From Reyranella sp. CPCC 100927 (GTDB taxonomy: Bacteria; Pseudomonadota; Alphaproteobacteria; Reyranellales; Reyranellaceae): 64,000 nucleotides of DNA. Under the pieces are notes generated by a model. That model had not been told where the DNA came from. It worked only from the letters and a program-made list of their open reading frames with translations, and ran no database searches. The stretch is taken from positions 460,903 through 524,902 of the forward strand of contig NZ_VOHA01000004.1 of the NCBI RefSeq assembly GCF_007859315.1, given 5' to 3'. A program made the position numbers and the translations under genes. Positions 1 through 7,831 of this stretch are shown one piece after another. Each line of letters opens with the position of its first letter. The stretch's first letter is position 1.

Positions 1-103
1 AGGTCGTTATAAACATTTCACAGATGCGAAACCATAGCACCCCATCGCAGAGCGGGGCGGGACGGCGGCAACAGGTGTGCCAGTCGGGCAACTTGCGCGA
101 CGT

Positions 104-150
104 GCAAAGGCGTTTGCTTTTCAAGCAACAGACTTTGCATAGTAAGCAAA
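104..150. promoter_or_regulatory. Cluster of GCAAA/TTTGC inverted repeats upstream of the cupin operon
   Basis: Three dyads lie nearly end to end: GCAAA-N4-TTTGC (104-117), TTGCTT-N3-AAGCAA (114-128) and TTTGC-N7-GCAAA (134-150). A TATAAT hexamer follows at 162-167 and another TGCAAA at 168-173. The array sits 120-165 bases before the cupin start and looks like a multi-site operator. No regulator gene is visible to the left within the window, so the binding protein is unknown. Confidence 0.45.
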
Positions 151-268
151 TTGATGTTGACTATAATGCAAAACATTGAGAGTAATGCTGTGTGCAGCGA
201 AGGCGTGGACGGATTGCAGCGACATGCCGGGCGCATCAGTTCCAGCGATTTTGATGAGGGAGGAGCTC

Positions 269-715
269 ATGAGCGAGACGGCACGCCCATCGCGCAAGGA
301 TGGGGACCACGCGTTCGAAGCCATTCATGCCGACGAGCGTCCCTGGGAGACGCTTCGCTTCGACGGAGTCCAGAGCAAGATGCTGTTCCACCCGCGGCCG
401 GATCGGCCCACGGAACCCAATGCAGGATTTGTCCGCTATGCACCGGGCACAGGCTATCCGCTGCACCGGCATGACTTCGCGCAGATCTGGTACATCATGG
501 AAGGCGAATTCATCGTCGACGGCAAGACGTACGGGCCCGGCACGATGGTGTTTCATCCCGATCCGCACTTCGAAGCGGAAATGCACACCAAGACCGGCGG
601 TGTCTGGCTCATCGTCCAGTACCAGGGACCCAGCACCAGCCAGCCGGCCATTTACGAAGGCCGCTTCAATATGACCGAGCGCAAGCCGCTGGCGCAGGAA
701 CGCCTCGACGTTTGA
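269..715 (+). CDS. Single-domain cupin protein
   Basis: A 148-residue small beta-barrel protein of the cupin superfamily. The ATG at 269 was chosen because GGGAGGAG ends just before it; earlier in-frame ATGs lack such a site. The first cupin motif reads LHRHDFAQIWYIMEG, so the HxH pair is present but the usual metal-binding Glu is Gln; the second motif PGTMVFHP keeps its His. Cupins of this size act as dioxygenases, isomerases or as binding proteins for small acids; the substrate cannot be told. It is the first gene of a rightward group with an iron-dependent dehydrogenase and a Liv-type importer, which suggests a role in catabolism of the imported compound. Confidence 0.8.
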   Translation: MSETARPSRKDGDHAFEAIHADERPWETLRFDGVQSKMLFHPRPDRPTEPNAGFVRYAPGTGYPLHRHDFAQIWYIMEGEFIVDGKTYGPGTMVFHPDPHFEAEMHTKTGGVWLIVQYQGPSTSQPAIYEGRFNMTERKPLAQERLDV

Positions 716-832
716 GCCGCGGCCTCGCGTGATCTCGCCGCGGGCGGTTTGATCGCCCGTCTTCGGCGACGCACGTCTTCAATCCTCAACTCGACAATGG
801 CGCCGAGCGACCGCTTCGGCGCGTGCAAGCGC

Positions 833-1969
833 ATGGCCATCATCAACTACCTTACGCACATCCGCTTCGAGCCCGGAGCTCTCGCGGCCCTGGCCGATGA
901 CCTGTCGGCGCTGGGGATCCGTCGTCCATTGATTGTCACCGACCGGGGGATCGTCCAGGCCGGCCTTCTGGACCGACTGGTGGCGGTATTGCCAGGTTCT
1001 CTGCGCAACCCGCCGGTCTTCTCGGCAACACCGCCGAACCCGACGGAAGTCGCCGTCGGCGACGCGTTGGCGACGTACAACGATCACGCCTGCGACGGCG
1101 TGATCGCACTGGGCGGTGGTTCGCCGATCGACCTCGCCAAGGCCGTTGCGCTGATGGCCACGCATGACGGTCAGATGGAGCGCTACGCCGCCGTTCACAG
1201 CGGTGCGGCGCTTATTACCAGCGCCGTCGCGCCAGTCATTGCCATCCCGACGACGGCTGGAACTGGCAGCGAGGTTGGTCGCGCCGCGCTTGTCACACTG
1301 AATGACGGGCGCAAGCTCGGTTTCGTCAGTCCTCATCTCATTCCACGGCGCGCGATCTGCGATCCGGATCTCACAACAGGATTGCCGCCTGGACTGACGG
1401 CCGCGACCGGCATGGACGCGCTCGCGCACTGCATCGAGACCTTCCTGTCGCCGCGGATCAATCCGCCCGCAGACGCCATCGCACTGGATGGCGCCGGTCG
1501 CGTCTGGCGCAATATCGAGCGGGCCGTGACCGATGGGACCGATGAACAGGCTCGCTGGGAGATGATGATGGCGGCGCTTGCCGGTGGGCTCTCCTTTCAG
1601 AAGGGCCTCGGCGCCGTCCATGGATTGTCGCATGCCCTGGGTGGCCTGAAGGAGCCCAGCCTGCATCACGGCACCCTGAACGCTGTTCTCCTGCCACCCG
1701 TGCTGCGGCTGAATCGCGCCGCCGCGGGTAGCAAGTACGAACGTCTCGCTTCGGCGCTTGGCCTGGACGCAGGGACCGACCTCGCCGATGCGATCGAAAC
1801 ACTCAACGCGCGTTTGGGGCTGCCTTCCTCGCTGAAGGGAATGGGCATTGCGCCGACAGTGGTGAGCGACATGGCGCAGCGGGCCATGGCCGATCACTCC
1901 ACACCGACAAATCCAAGAGCGATGACCGTCGCGCTCTACGAACAGTTGCTGCGCGGCGTTCTCGCGTGA
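833..1969 (+). CDS. Iron-containing alcohol dehydrogenase / maleylacetate reductase-like
   Basis: A 378-residue group III (iron-dependent) dehydrogenase. The N-terminal nucleotide-binding half shows GGGSPIDLAK and TTAGTGSEV; the C-terminal helical half holds the metal ligands in CDPDLT, GMDALAHCIE, VHGLSHALGG and HHGTLNAV. The start MAIINYLTH matches the family's usual start; an ATG at 797 is an alternative and neither has a strong ribosome site. The family oxidises alcohols or reduces maleylacetate with NAD(P)H; the missing catechol or hydroxyquinol dioxygenase in the window makes a general alcohol dehydrogenase as likely as a maleylacetate reductase. It lies 117 bases after the cupin gene and 19 before the solute-binding gene. 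Confidence 0.85.
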   Translation: MAIINYLTHIRFEPGALAALADDLSALGIRRPLIVTDRGIVQAGLLDRLVAVLPGSLRNPPVFSATPPNPTEVAVGDALATYNDHACDGVIALGGGSPIDLAKAVALMATHDGQMERYAAVHSGAALITSAVAPVIAIPTTAGTGSEVGRAALVTLNDGRKLGFVSPHLIPRRAICDPDLTTGLPPGLTAATGMDALAHCIETFLSPRINPPADAIALDGAGRVWRNIERAVTDGTDEQARWEMMMAALAGGLSFQKGLGAVHGLSHALGGLKEPSLHHGTLNAVLLPPVLRLNRAAAGSKYERLASALGLDAGTDLADAIETLNARLGLPSSLKGMGIAPTVVSDMAQRAMADHSTPTNPRAMTVALYEQLLRGVLA

Positions 1970-1988
1970 CGGCACAGGGGAGGTTTCA

Positions 1989-3197
1989 GTGGCAAGGTAT
2001 ACTCTGACCGCAGCATGGCTTCTGGGTTTCGCGTGCGTGCTCAACGCGCCGGCGAGCCGGGCCGACGGAATGTCCGACGGTGTGATCCGGATCGGTATCT
2101 TGAACGACCGCTCGGGGCCGTACGCTGACTTGACGGGCGAAGGCTCCGTGGTCGCCGCGCGCATGGCGGCAGAGGAGGCGGGCGGCACCGTTGCGGGTGT
2201 GCCCATCGAGATCATCTCTGCCGATCATCAGAACAAGGCCGACGTCGGAGCCGCCGTCGCCAGACGTTGGTTCGACGCCGGCCAGGTCGATGTCGTTGCC
2301 GACCTGTCGAACTCGGCGGTCGGCTTCGCGACCGTCGGGCTCGCAGCGGAAAGGAACAAGATCGTATTGAATGCCTCGGGTTCCGCCGACTTCACGAGCA
2401 AAGCCTGCACGGCCATCTCCTTCCAGTCGCCGTACAACAGCTACACCAATGCATTCGGACTGGCGAGCGCAGTGACGAAGCGTGGACTCGACTCGTGGTT
2501 TCTCGTTACGGTCGACTATGCCTTCGGGCGTGCGCTGGCGACGGATATCCGCCGCGCCGCTGAAGCGAACGGCGGCAAAGTGCTCGGCGAGGTCCGCCAT
2601 CCGGTCAATGTGACCGACTTCAGCTCGTATTTGTTGCAAGCCCAGTCGTCGGGCGCCAAGGTGATCGCCCTGGCGAATGCCGGCAACGACTTCGTGAACA
2701 GCCTCAAGCAGGCGGTCGAGTTCGGCATCACAAAGAAGCAGGTCGTGGTGGCGCCGACCGTCTTTCTGACGGATATCAACGCCATCGGCTTGCCGACAGC
2801 CCAGGGGCTCCAGTTCATCACCGGGTTCTACTGGGATCGTGACGATGCCTCGCGGGCATGGGCGAAGCGATTCTTCGAACGTCACGGCGCGATGCCGACC
2901 ATGAGCCAGGCCGGCGTATATTCGATGGTCCGCCACTACCTTCGTGCCGTCCAGGCCGTCGGCACGGATGACGGCCCGACGGTGGCTGCCAGGATGCGCG
3001 ACCTTCCGGTCACCGACTTTTTCGGCGGCCGCGTGCGGGCAGACGGTCAGTTCCTGCACGATATGTACCTGGCTCGCGTCAAGAAGCCTGCCGAATCGCA
3101 GCGCAAATGGGACTATTACGACATTCTCTCCACGATCCCCGCCGAGCAAGCCTTCCGTCCCGTGGAGCAGGGCGATTGCCCGATGATCAAAAAGTAA
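1989..3197 (+). CDS. ABC transporter substrate-binding protein, branched-chain amino acid (Liv) type
   Basis: A 402-residue periplasmic binding protein of the Peripla_BP_6 type. It starts with GTG at 1989 after a GGGGAGG site and has a Sec signal ending near residue 25 (SRA before DGM). The mature start VIRIGILNDRSGPYADLTGEG is typical of the LivJ/K-like family that bind amino acids, amides, urea or aromatic acids. It should feed the LivGFHM proteins encoded from 3544, although a 346-bp gap with its own repeats separates them. Ligand unknown; the metabolic neighbours suggest a small aromatic or hydroxy acid rather than an amino acid, which is inference. Confidence 0.88.
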   Translation: MARYTLTAAWLLGFACVLNAPASRADGMSDGVIRIGILNDRSGPYADLTGEGSVVAARMAAEEAGGTVAGVPIEIISADHQNKADVGAAVARRWFDAGQVDVVADLSNSAVGFATVGLAAERNKIVLNASGSADFTSKACTAISFQSPYNSYTNAFGLASAVTKRGLDSWFLVTVDYAFGRALATDIRRAAEANGGKVLGEVRHPVNVTDFSSYLLQAQSSGAKVIALANAGNDFVNSLKQAVEFGITKKQVVVAPTVFLTDINAIGLPTAQGLQFITGFYWDRDDASRAWAKRFFERHGAMPTMSQAGVYSMVRHYLRAVQAVGTDDGPTVAARMRDLPVTDFFGGRVRADGQFLHDMYLARVKKPAESQRKWDYYDILSTIPAEQAFRPVEQGDCPMIKK

Positions 3198-3210
3198 GAC
3201 GGTGTATCTG

Positions 3211-3259
3211 TTGCATGCAATAACTTGTCTTGCATACAATATCTTAAAATGCATACAAT
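3211..3259. promoter_or_regulatory. Three 11-bp direct repeats with exact 19-bp period
   Basis: TTGCATGCAAT (3211-3221), TTGCATACAAT (3230-3240) and ATGCATACAAT (3249-3259) begin exactly 19 bases apart, so nearly two helical turns. Each core is a near palindrome of the type bound by GntR-family dimers. The TTGCAT half also occurs at 135-140 before the cupin gene, so one regulator could serve both halves of the locus. The regulator is not identified. Confidence 0.55.
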
Positions 3260-3344
3260 AGAACCATGAAGCAGATCAGCCGTGCCGGCATCCGGTTCCG
3301 TTCGCTGCGCTCGGCGTGAAGCATGATATGTGCCACGTGGTGCC

Positions 3345-3415
3345 GTTGTCGTTTCGCACGAAGCGGGAAACATCTCCGCGAGCCAAGACGTCCCGATCAC
3401 GCCGGGAATGACAAC
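3345..3415. repeat. REP-like imperfect palindrome
   Basis: The ends GTTGTC (3345-3350) and GACAAC (3410-3415) are inverted copies, and the inner parts GTTTCGC and CGGGAAT are partly complementary. A shorter element with the same TTGTCA...TGACAA ends lies at 45533-45563. This looks like a decayed copy of a dispersed intergenic repeat family. Confidence 0.4.
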
Positions 3416-3543
3416 CATACGATCCGGTGAGGTCGCGCGGCGAAACAAGGCTTTGGATTTGACACGGTCGGTGGCGTTGTTTTTGTTTGCGGGCTCGTGC
3501 TATGGCTCGGCCTACAGGGAAGGCACGCGTACAAGAAGGCAAG

Positions 3544-4299
3544 ATGGCAGACGATATTATTCTCGAGGCGACAGGCCTGACGAAGGAGTTTCTGGGATTC
3601 GTCGCTGTTAAGGATGTCGATTTGCGCGTGCGTCGTCATTCGATCCACGCGCTGATCGGTCCTAACGGCGCGGGGAAGACGACGTGCTTCAACCTGCTGA
3701 CCCACTTCCTAGTTCCAACCTCGGGACGCATCCGCTTCAACGGCAACGATATCACCGGCAGTTCGCCGGCCGCGATCGCACGCATGGGGCTGGTGCGTTC
3801 GTTTCAGATCTCGGCCGTGTTCCCGCATCTGTCGGTGCGCGACAACGTTCGCGTGGCTTTGCAGCGGCCATTACGCAACTCTTTCCAATTCTGGCGCAGT
3901 GAACGTGTTCTTGACTCACTGAATGCGCGCGCCTTGGAATTGATCGACGCGGTTGGCTTGGGACCCTATGCCGAGTTGCCCGCGGTGGAGCTGCCGTACG
4001 GCCGCAAACGCGCGCTGGAGATCGCCACGACCCTCGCCCTCGATCCGGAGATGATGTTGCTCGACGAACCGATGGCGGGTTTGGCGCACGAGGATATCGA
4101 TCGCATCGCTGCTTTGATCCGCAAAGTCGCGGCTGATCGCACGGTGCTGATGGTCGAACACAACATGTCCGTGGTCGCGGACCTGTCCGACATGATCACG
4201 GTGCTGGCGCGTGGCGAGAAACTGGCCGAAGGGCCATACGGCGAGGTGTCCAAGCATCCCCAGGTGATTGAAGCTTATGTCGGGACCGGTCATGGCTGA
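3544..4299 (+). CDS. livG: Liv-type ABC transporter ATP-binding protein (LivG-like)
   Basis: A 251-residue ABC ATPase. Walker A is GPNGAGKTTCF, the signature is replaced by the LivG-typical LPYGRKRALEIA, Walker B is MMLLDEPMAGL, and the switch His lies in VEHNMSVV. The ATG at 3544 (MADDIILEA) has a ribosome site AGAAGGC; earlier starts lack one. It overlaps livF by 8 bases, so the two ATPases are translated together and form the heterodimer that drives the LivH-LivM membrane pair. Confidence 0.9.
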   Translation: MADDIILEATGLTKEFLGFVAVKDVDLRVRRHSIHALIGPNGAGKTTCFNLLTHFLVPTSGRIRFNGNDITGSSPAAIARMGLVRSFQISAVFPHLSVRDNVRVALQRPLRNSFQFWRSERVLDSLNARALELIDAVGLGPYAELPAVELPYGRKRALEIATTLALDPEMMLLDEPMAGLAHEDIDRIAALIRKVAADRTVLMVEHNMSVVADLSDMITVLARGEKLAEGPYGEVSKHPQVIEAYVGTGHG

Positions 4300-4996
4300 G
4301 CCGCTTCTGAAGGTCTCGGGCCTGCACGCCTGGTACGGCGAATCGCACATTCTGCAGGGCGTCGATTTCGAGGTCGGGAAGGGCGAGATCGTCACCCTGC
4401 TGGGCCGCAATGGAGCCGGCAAGACGACGACGCTGAAGTCGGTCATGGGCATCGTCGGCAAGCGCCAGGGCAAAATCGTGTTCGATGGCGAGGAGACGGT
4501 CGGCCGGCCCTCGGACTTCATCGCGCGCTGCGGCATTGCCTATTGCCCGGAGGAGCGCGGCATTTTCGCCAGCCTCAACGTCGAGGAAAACCTGATGCTG
4601 CCGCCGGTCGTGAAGCCGGGTGGCGTGACGATCGACGAGATCTACAAGCTGTTCCCCAATCTGTTGGAGCGGCGGCGCAGCCAGGGCACGAAACTGTCGG
4701 GTGGCGAGCAGCAGATGCTGGCCATCGGCCGCATTCTGCGCACCGGCGCCAGCATGCTGCTGCTGGACGAACCGACCGAAGGCCTGGCGCCGGTGATCGT
4801 GCAGCGGATCGGCGAAGTGATTCGCCAGCTGAAGGCGCGCGGTTTCACGGTGCTGCTGGTGGAGCAGAATTTTCGCTTCGCTGCGACGCTGGCCGACCGG
4901 CATTACATCGTCGAGGACGGCCGGGTGATTGACATGATCAAGGCGGCCGACGTCGAGCGCAGTATCGACAAGCTGCACGAATACCTGGGTGTTTAA
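4292..4996 (+). CDS. livF: Liv-type ABC transporter ATP-binding protein (LivF-like)
   Basis: A 234-residue ABC ATPase beginning MAEPLLKVSGLHAWYGESHIL, the standard LivF start. Walker A GRNGAGKTTTL, signature KLSGGEQQMLAIGR, Walker B MLLLDEPTEGL and switch His replaced by Gln in VEQNFRFA, as is usual in LivF. The start overlaps the end of the upstream ATPase gene by 8 bases. It pairs with LivG to power import. Confidence 0.92.
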   Translation: MAEPLLKVSGLHAWYGESHILQGVDFEVGKGEIVTLLGRNGAGKTTTLKSVMGIVGKRQGKIVFDGEETVGRPSDFIARCGIAYCPEERGIFASLNVEENLMLPPVVKPGGVTIDEIYKLFPNLLERRRSQGTKLSGGEQQMLAIGRILRTGASMLLLDEPTEGLAPVIVQRIGEVIRQLKARGFTVLLVEQNFRFAATLADRHYIVEDGRVIDMIKAADVERSIDKLHEYLGV

Positions 4997-5037
4997 GATG
5001 ACCATCCTTGACACCGCCGCGGGCGGGTGAGGGCGCG

Positions 5038-5919
5038 ATGTTCGAATTGCTCGGAATCCCGCCACAGGCACTGTTCGGCCAGCTGTTGCTGGGCCTGATC
5101 AATGGTGCCTTCTACGCCATGCTCAGCCTTGGGCTGGCGGTGATCTTCGGTCTTCTCAACGTCATCAACTTCACGCACGGCGCCCAGTACATGATGGGGG
5201 CCTTCGCGGCCTGGCTGATGCTGGGCTATCTCGGCATCCCGTTCTGGGTCTCGCTGGTGCTGGCGCCGATCATCGTCGCCTTGTTCGGCGTGCTGCTCGA
5301 ACGCCTGTTGCTGCGACGAATCTACCACCTCGATCACCTCTACGGCTTTCTGCTGACTTTCGGCCTGGCGCTGATCATCGAGGGTCTGTTTCGATGGCGC
5401 TGGGGCTCATCCGGTCAGCCCTACGACAACCCGATACCTGGCGGCGTCAATCTCGGATTCATGTTCCTGCCGTACTATCGTGGCTGGGTGGTGGTGGCAT
5501 CGCTCGTGATCTGCCTGGCCACCTGGTATGCCATCGAGCGCACGCGGCTGGGTGCCTATCTGCGGGCGGCGACGGAAAATCCGACGCTGGTGCGGGCCTT
5601 CGGCATCAACGTGCCGCGCATGATCACGCTGACCTATGCCTTTGGCGTCGGGCTGGCGGCACTGGCCGGTGTTCTGGCGGCGCCGATCCAGCAGGTTTCG
5701 GCGCTGATGGGAACCAACCTGGTGCTGGTGGTGTTTGCCGTCGTCGTGATCGGCGGTATGGGCTCGATCATGGGTTCGATCGTCACCGGCTTCGGGCTAG
5801 GCGTCATCGAAGGCTTGACCAAGGTGGCCTATCCGCCGGCGTCGAACATCGTGATCTTCGTCGTTATGGCCGTGGTTCTGCTCGTCAAGCCGGCTGGCCT
5901 CTTCGGGCGGACCAAATGA
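5038..5919 (+). CDS. livH: Liv-type ABC transporter permease (LivH-like)
   Basis: A 293-residue inner-membrane protein with about eight hydrophobic segments. The family motif GLINGAFYAMLSLGLAVIFGLLNVINFTHG is recognisable near residues 15-45, and GGMGSIMGSIVTGFGLGVIE near the C-terminus is the ABC-ATPase contact region. The ATG at 5038 follows GGGTGAGG; a TTG at 5008 is a weaker alternative. The gene lies 41 bases after livF and overlaps livM by four bases (ATGA). Confidence 0.9.
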   Translation: MFELLGIPPQALFGQLLLGLINGAFYAMLSLGLAVIFGLLNVINFTHGAQYMMGAFAAWLMLGYLGIPFWVSLVLAPIIVALFGVLLERLLLRRIYHLDHLYGFLLTFGLALIIEGLFRWRWGSSGQPYDNPIPGGVNLGFMFLPYYRGWVVVASLVICLATWYAIERTRLGAYLRAATENPTLVRAFGINVPRMITLTYAFGVGLAALAGVLAAPIQQVSALMGTNLVLVVFAVVVIGGMGSIMGSIVTGFGLGVIEGLTKVAYPPASNIVIFVVMAVVLLVKPAGLFGRTK

Positions 5920-6854
5920 CCTCACGGACCTTCGGTTTCATCCTGCTCGCGGCGGCGCTGGTTGCGCCGTTCGTGGCCTATCCCGTGTTCCTGATGACGG
6001 CGCTGTGCTTTGCGCTGTTCACCTGTGCCTTCAATCTGCTGATTGGCTATGTCGGCCTGATGAGCTTCGGCCATGCGATGTTCTTCGGCATGGCCGCCTA
6101 CGTCTGCGGCCACGCCATCAAGGTCTGGGGCTGGCCACCCGAATTGGCACTGCTGGCCGGCGCCGCCGTTGCTGGTGCGCTGGGCGTTGTCACCGGTGCG
6201 CTGGCGATCCGCCGACAGGGTATCTATTTCGCCATGATCACCCTGGCGTTCAGCCAGATGGTCTTCTTCTTCTGCCTGCAGGCGCCATTCACCGGCGGCG
6301 AGGACGGGCTGCAGGGCGTGCCGCGCAGCCCCATGCTGGGCGGTCTGCTGCCGATCCAGAACGATACGGTCCTGTACTATGTCGTCCTGGCGATCTTCCT
6401 GTTCGGTTTCGGCGCCGTCTATCGCATCATCCACTCGCCGTTCGGACAGGTGCTGAAGGCGATCCGCGAGAACGAGCAGCGCGCCATTTCGCTGGGCTAC
6501 AACGCTGATCGTTACAAGCTGGTTGCGTTCGTCCTGTCGGCGACCCTGGCAGGACTGGCGGGTGCGCTCAAGGCGATCGTGATGCAGTTTGCGACGCTGA
6601 CCGACGTGACGGCGGCGATGTCGGGCGAGGTCGTGCTGATGGCACTGATCGGCGGCATTGGCACCATCTTCGGACCCGTGGTCGGCGCTTTGGTGATCAT
6701 CACCATGCAGAACTACCTTGCTGCCACGGGCGAGTGGGTCCTGGTGATTCAGGGTGTCATCTTCGTCGTCATCGTGCTGGCGTTCCGCAAGGGTGTGGTC
6801 GGCGAGATCGCCGATCGCTGGCGCGCGTATACGACGCGATCTTCGAAATCCTGA
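5916..6854 (+). CDS. livM: Liv-type ABC transporter permease (LivM-like)
   Basis: A 312-residue inner-membrane permease with many hydrophobic segments, starting MTSRTFGFILLAAAL at an ATG that overlaps the livH stop. Family motifs include GYVGLMSFGHAMFFGMAAY and the C-terminal GGIGTIFGPVVGALVI. It pairs with LivH to form the channel. A longer open frame exists upstream but runs through livH in another frame and is not coding. It is the last gene of the Liv group; the next gene faces the other way. Confidence 0.9.
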   Translation: MTSRTFGFILLAAALVAPFVAYPVFLMTALCFALFTCAFNLLIGYVGLMSFGHAMFFGMAAYVCGHAIKVWGWPPELALLAGAAVAGALGVVTGALAIRRQGIYFAMITLAFSQMVFFFCLQAPFTGGEDGLQGVPRSPMLGGLLPIQNDTVLYYVVLAIFLFGFGAVYRIIHSPFGQVLKAIRENEQRAISLGYNADRYKLVAFVLSATLAGLAGALKAIVMQFATLTDVTAAMSGEVVLMALIGGIGTIFGPVVGALVIITMQNYLAATGEWVLVIQGVIFVVIVLAFRKGVVGEIADRWRAYTTRSSKS

Positions 6855-6895
6855 CACCGGCGTGTCGCCCCGGGCGGCAGCCGGGGCGGTCGGTG

Positions 6896-7273
6896 TCAGC
6901 GGAGCACTCGAAGCGGCGGTCGGGGCAGGGTCGGCGGCGTCCAGACGACGCCATCCTTGGCCAATCGGGCCTTGCCCCAATCCATCATCGGCGTCAGCAG
7001 GGAAACCAGTCCGTGGCCGTCCGGCGTGAGGGCGTACATTGACCCGCTGCTGTTGCGTGTTCGCCGGATAATGCCGTCCGCCTCCAGTTCCTTGAGAAGG
7101 GATGACAGCACCTGCTGGCTGACGCCGGCGGTTGCCTTGCGCAGCTGGCCGAAACTCAGCCGGTCCAGCGACAACAGATAAAGGATGCGCACCTTCCACT
7201 TGCCCGAGACGATGGCTAGCACCGTCTCGACGGGGCAGGGATCGAGCGCCGGGCGTTTGCGGTCGTAGGGCAC
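6896..7273 (-). CDS. HxlR-family transcriptional regulator
   Basis: A 125-residue winged-helix protein. The family pattern is clear: CPVETVLAIVSGKWKVRILYLLS at the N-terminus with the effector-sensing Cys near residue 13, then RLSFGQLRKATAGVSQQVLSSLLKELEADGIIRR as the DNA-reading region, and YALTPDGHGL in the wing. HxlR proteins often sense electrophiles or redox state by Cys. It is divergent from a small membrane protein gene; a perfect CAGAAATTTCTG palindrome lies 19 bases upstream of its start, a likely site of autoregulation. Confidence 0.88.
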   Translation of the reverse strand: MPYDRKRPALDPCPVETVLAIVSGKWKVRILYLLSLDRLSFGQLRKATAGVSQQVLSSLLKELEADGIIRRTRNSSGSMYALTPDGHGLVSLLTPMMDWGKARLAKDGVVWTPPTLPRPPLRVLR

Positions 7274-7291
7274 TCCTGCGGGCTCCCAGGT

Positions 7292-7303
7292 CAGAAATTT
7301 CTG
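7292..7303. promoter_or_regulatory. Perfect 12-bp palindrome, candidate HxlR operator
   Basis: CAGAAATTTCTG is fully symmetrical and stands in the 89-bp gap between the HxlR gene (leftward) and the membrane protein gene (rightward). Its AT-rich centre fits a dimeric winged-helix regulator. Binding is inferred. Confidence 0.45.
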
Positions 7304-7362
7304 TGTCTGGCGCCACCAAGGCTAGCATGGAACGCTGGCCCGTCGCTGCGTTGGAGAAGCCG

Positions 7363-7761
7363 ATGGCCCGGAAGATCCTGAAATACTCGTTGCTGGCCGG
7401 GGTTGCCTATTTCTGCTGCATGGCCGTTGCGCACTTCTTCGGGCTGAAGGTACCGATCCTGTTCGTCTACTACGACACGCCTTTCTATGCCTATCAGGAC
7501 AAGATCATCGCGTTCGCCGTCGTCACCTACGCATGTCTGTTCTTTGCCGGCGCGCAGCACGGCGCCGTCGTTCCCGCCGTGCTGGTGTCGATCTGGGTGA
7601 CGGTGCTGGGCCTTGGCGCCGTGAACGTCTCGCAGGCGCTGCAGGAGGTTCTGTCCGGCCGGTCGACCACGCCTTATTGGATCCAGACCGCGCTGATCGC
7701 GGGCTACGCGATCTGGTTGACGATCTTCTACGGCCGTTCGCGGGCGCAAGGCGCGACCTGA
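7363..7761 (+). CDS. Small integral membrane protein, function unknown
   Basis: A 132-residue protein with four hydrophobic segments: roughly residues 7-25, 45-62, 68-85 and 105-122. The ATG at 7363 has GGAG eight bases before it; an ATG at 7327 in the same frame lacks a site. The short loops contain FFGLKVPILFVYYDTPFYAY between the first two segments. I do not recognise the family. It is divergent from the HxlR regulator and 70 bases before an aminotransferase gene; regulation by HxlR is plausible. Confidence 0.65.
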   Translation: MARKILKYSLLAGVAYFCCMAVAHFFGLKVPILFVYYDTPFYAYQDKIIAFAVVTYACLFFAGAQHGAVVPAVLVSIWVTVLGLGAVNVSQALQEVLSGRSTTPYWIQTALIAGYAIWLTIFYGRSRAQGAT

Positions 7762-7831
7762 TTTTCCAGGGTTGGATCGCCGGGTCGTCCGCGCTACCGT
7801 CAGGATCATTCCGTCGATCCTGGTGAAATCC

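Larger units (their letters stand above)
3198..3543. other. Long intergenic region inside the transporter locus
   Basis: This 346-bp stretch holds no convincing gene. Its first 60 bases are AT-rich and carry the 19-bp-period repeats; the middle carries a REP-like imperfect palindrome at 3345-3415; near the end there is a good TTGACA at 3459-3464 but only a poor -10 box around 3482-3487. A ribosome site AGAAGGC precedes the ATG at 3544. The region probably gives livG-F-H-M a separate promoter. Confidence 0.55.

Noticed and set aside
18..236. Small minus-strand open frame at the left edge
   Set aside because: No ribosome site or family pattern; it runs through the operator array.
779..2215. 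Long open frame on the minus strand opposite the iron-ADH gene
   Set aside because: It is rich in Arg, His and Gln, has no family pattern, and is the mirror of a well-supported gene in GC-rich DNA.
3211..3259. CRISPR-like repeats
   Set aside because: Only three 11-bp units with 8-bp spacers; far too short for CRISPR and no cas genes nearby.
5394..5915. N-terminal extension of livM
   Set aside because: It reads livH in another frame; the true start MTSRTF overlaps the livH stop.
5922..7328. A 468-codon minus-strand frame over livM
   Set aside because: Antisense shadow; HxlR at 6896-7273 lies on the same strand in another frame and is well supported.
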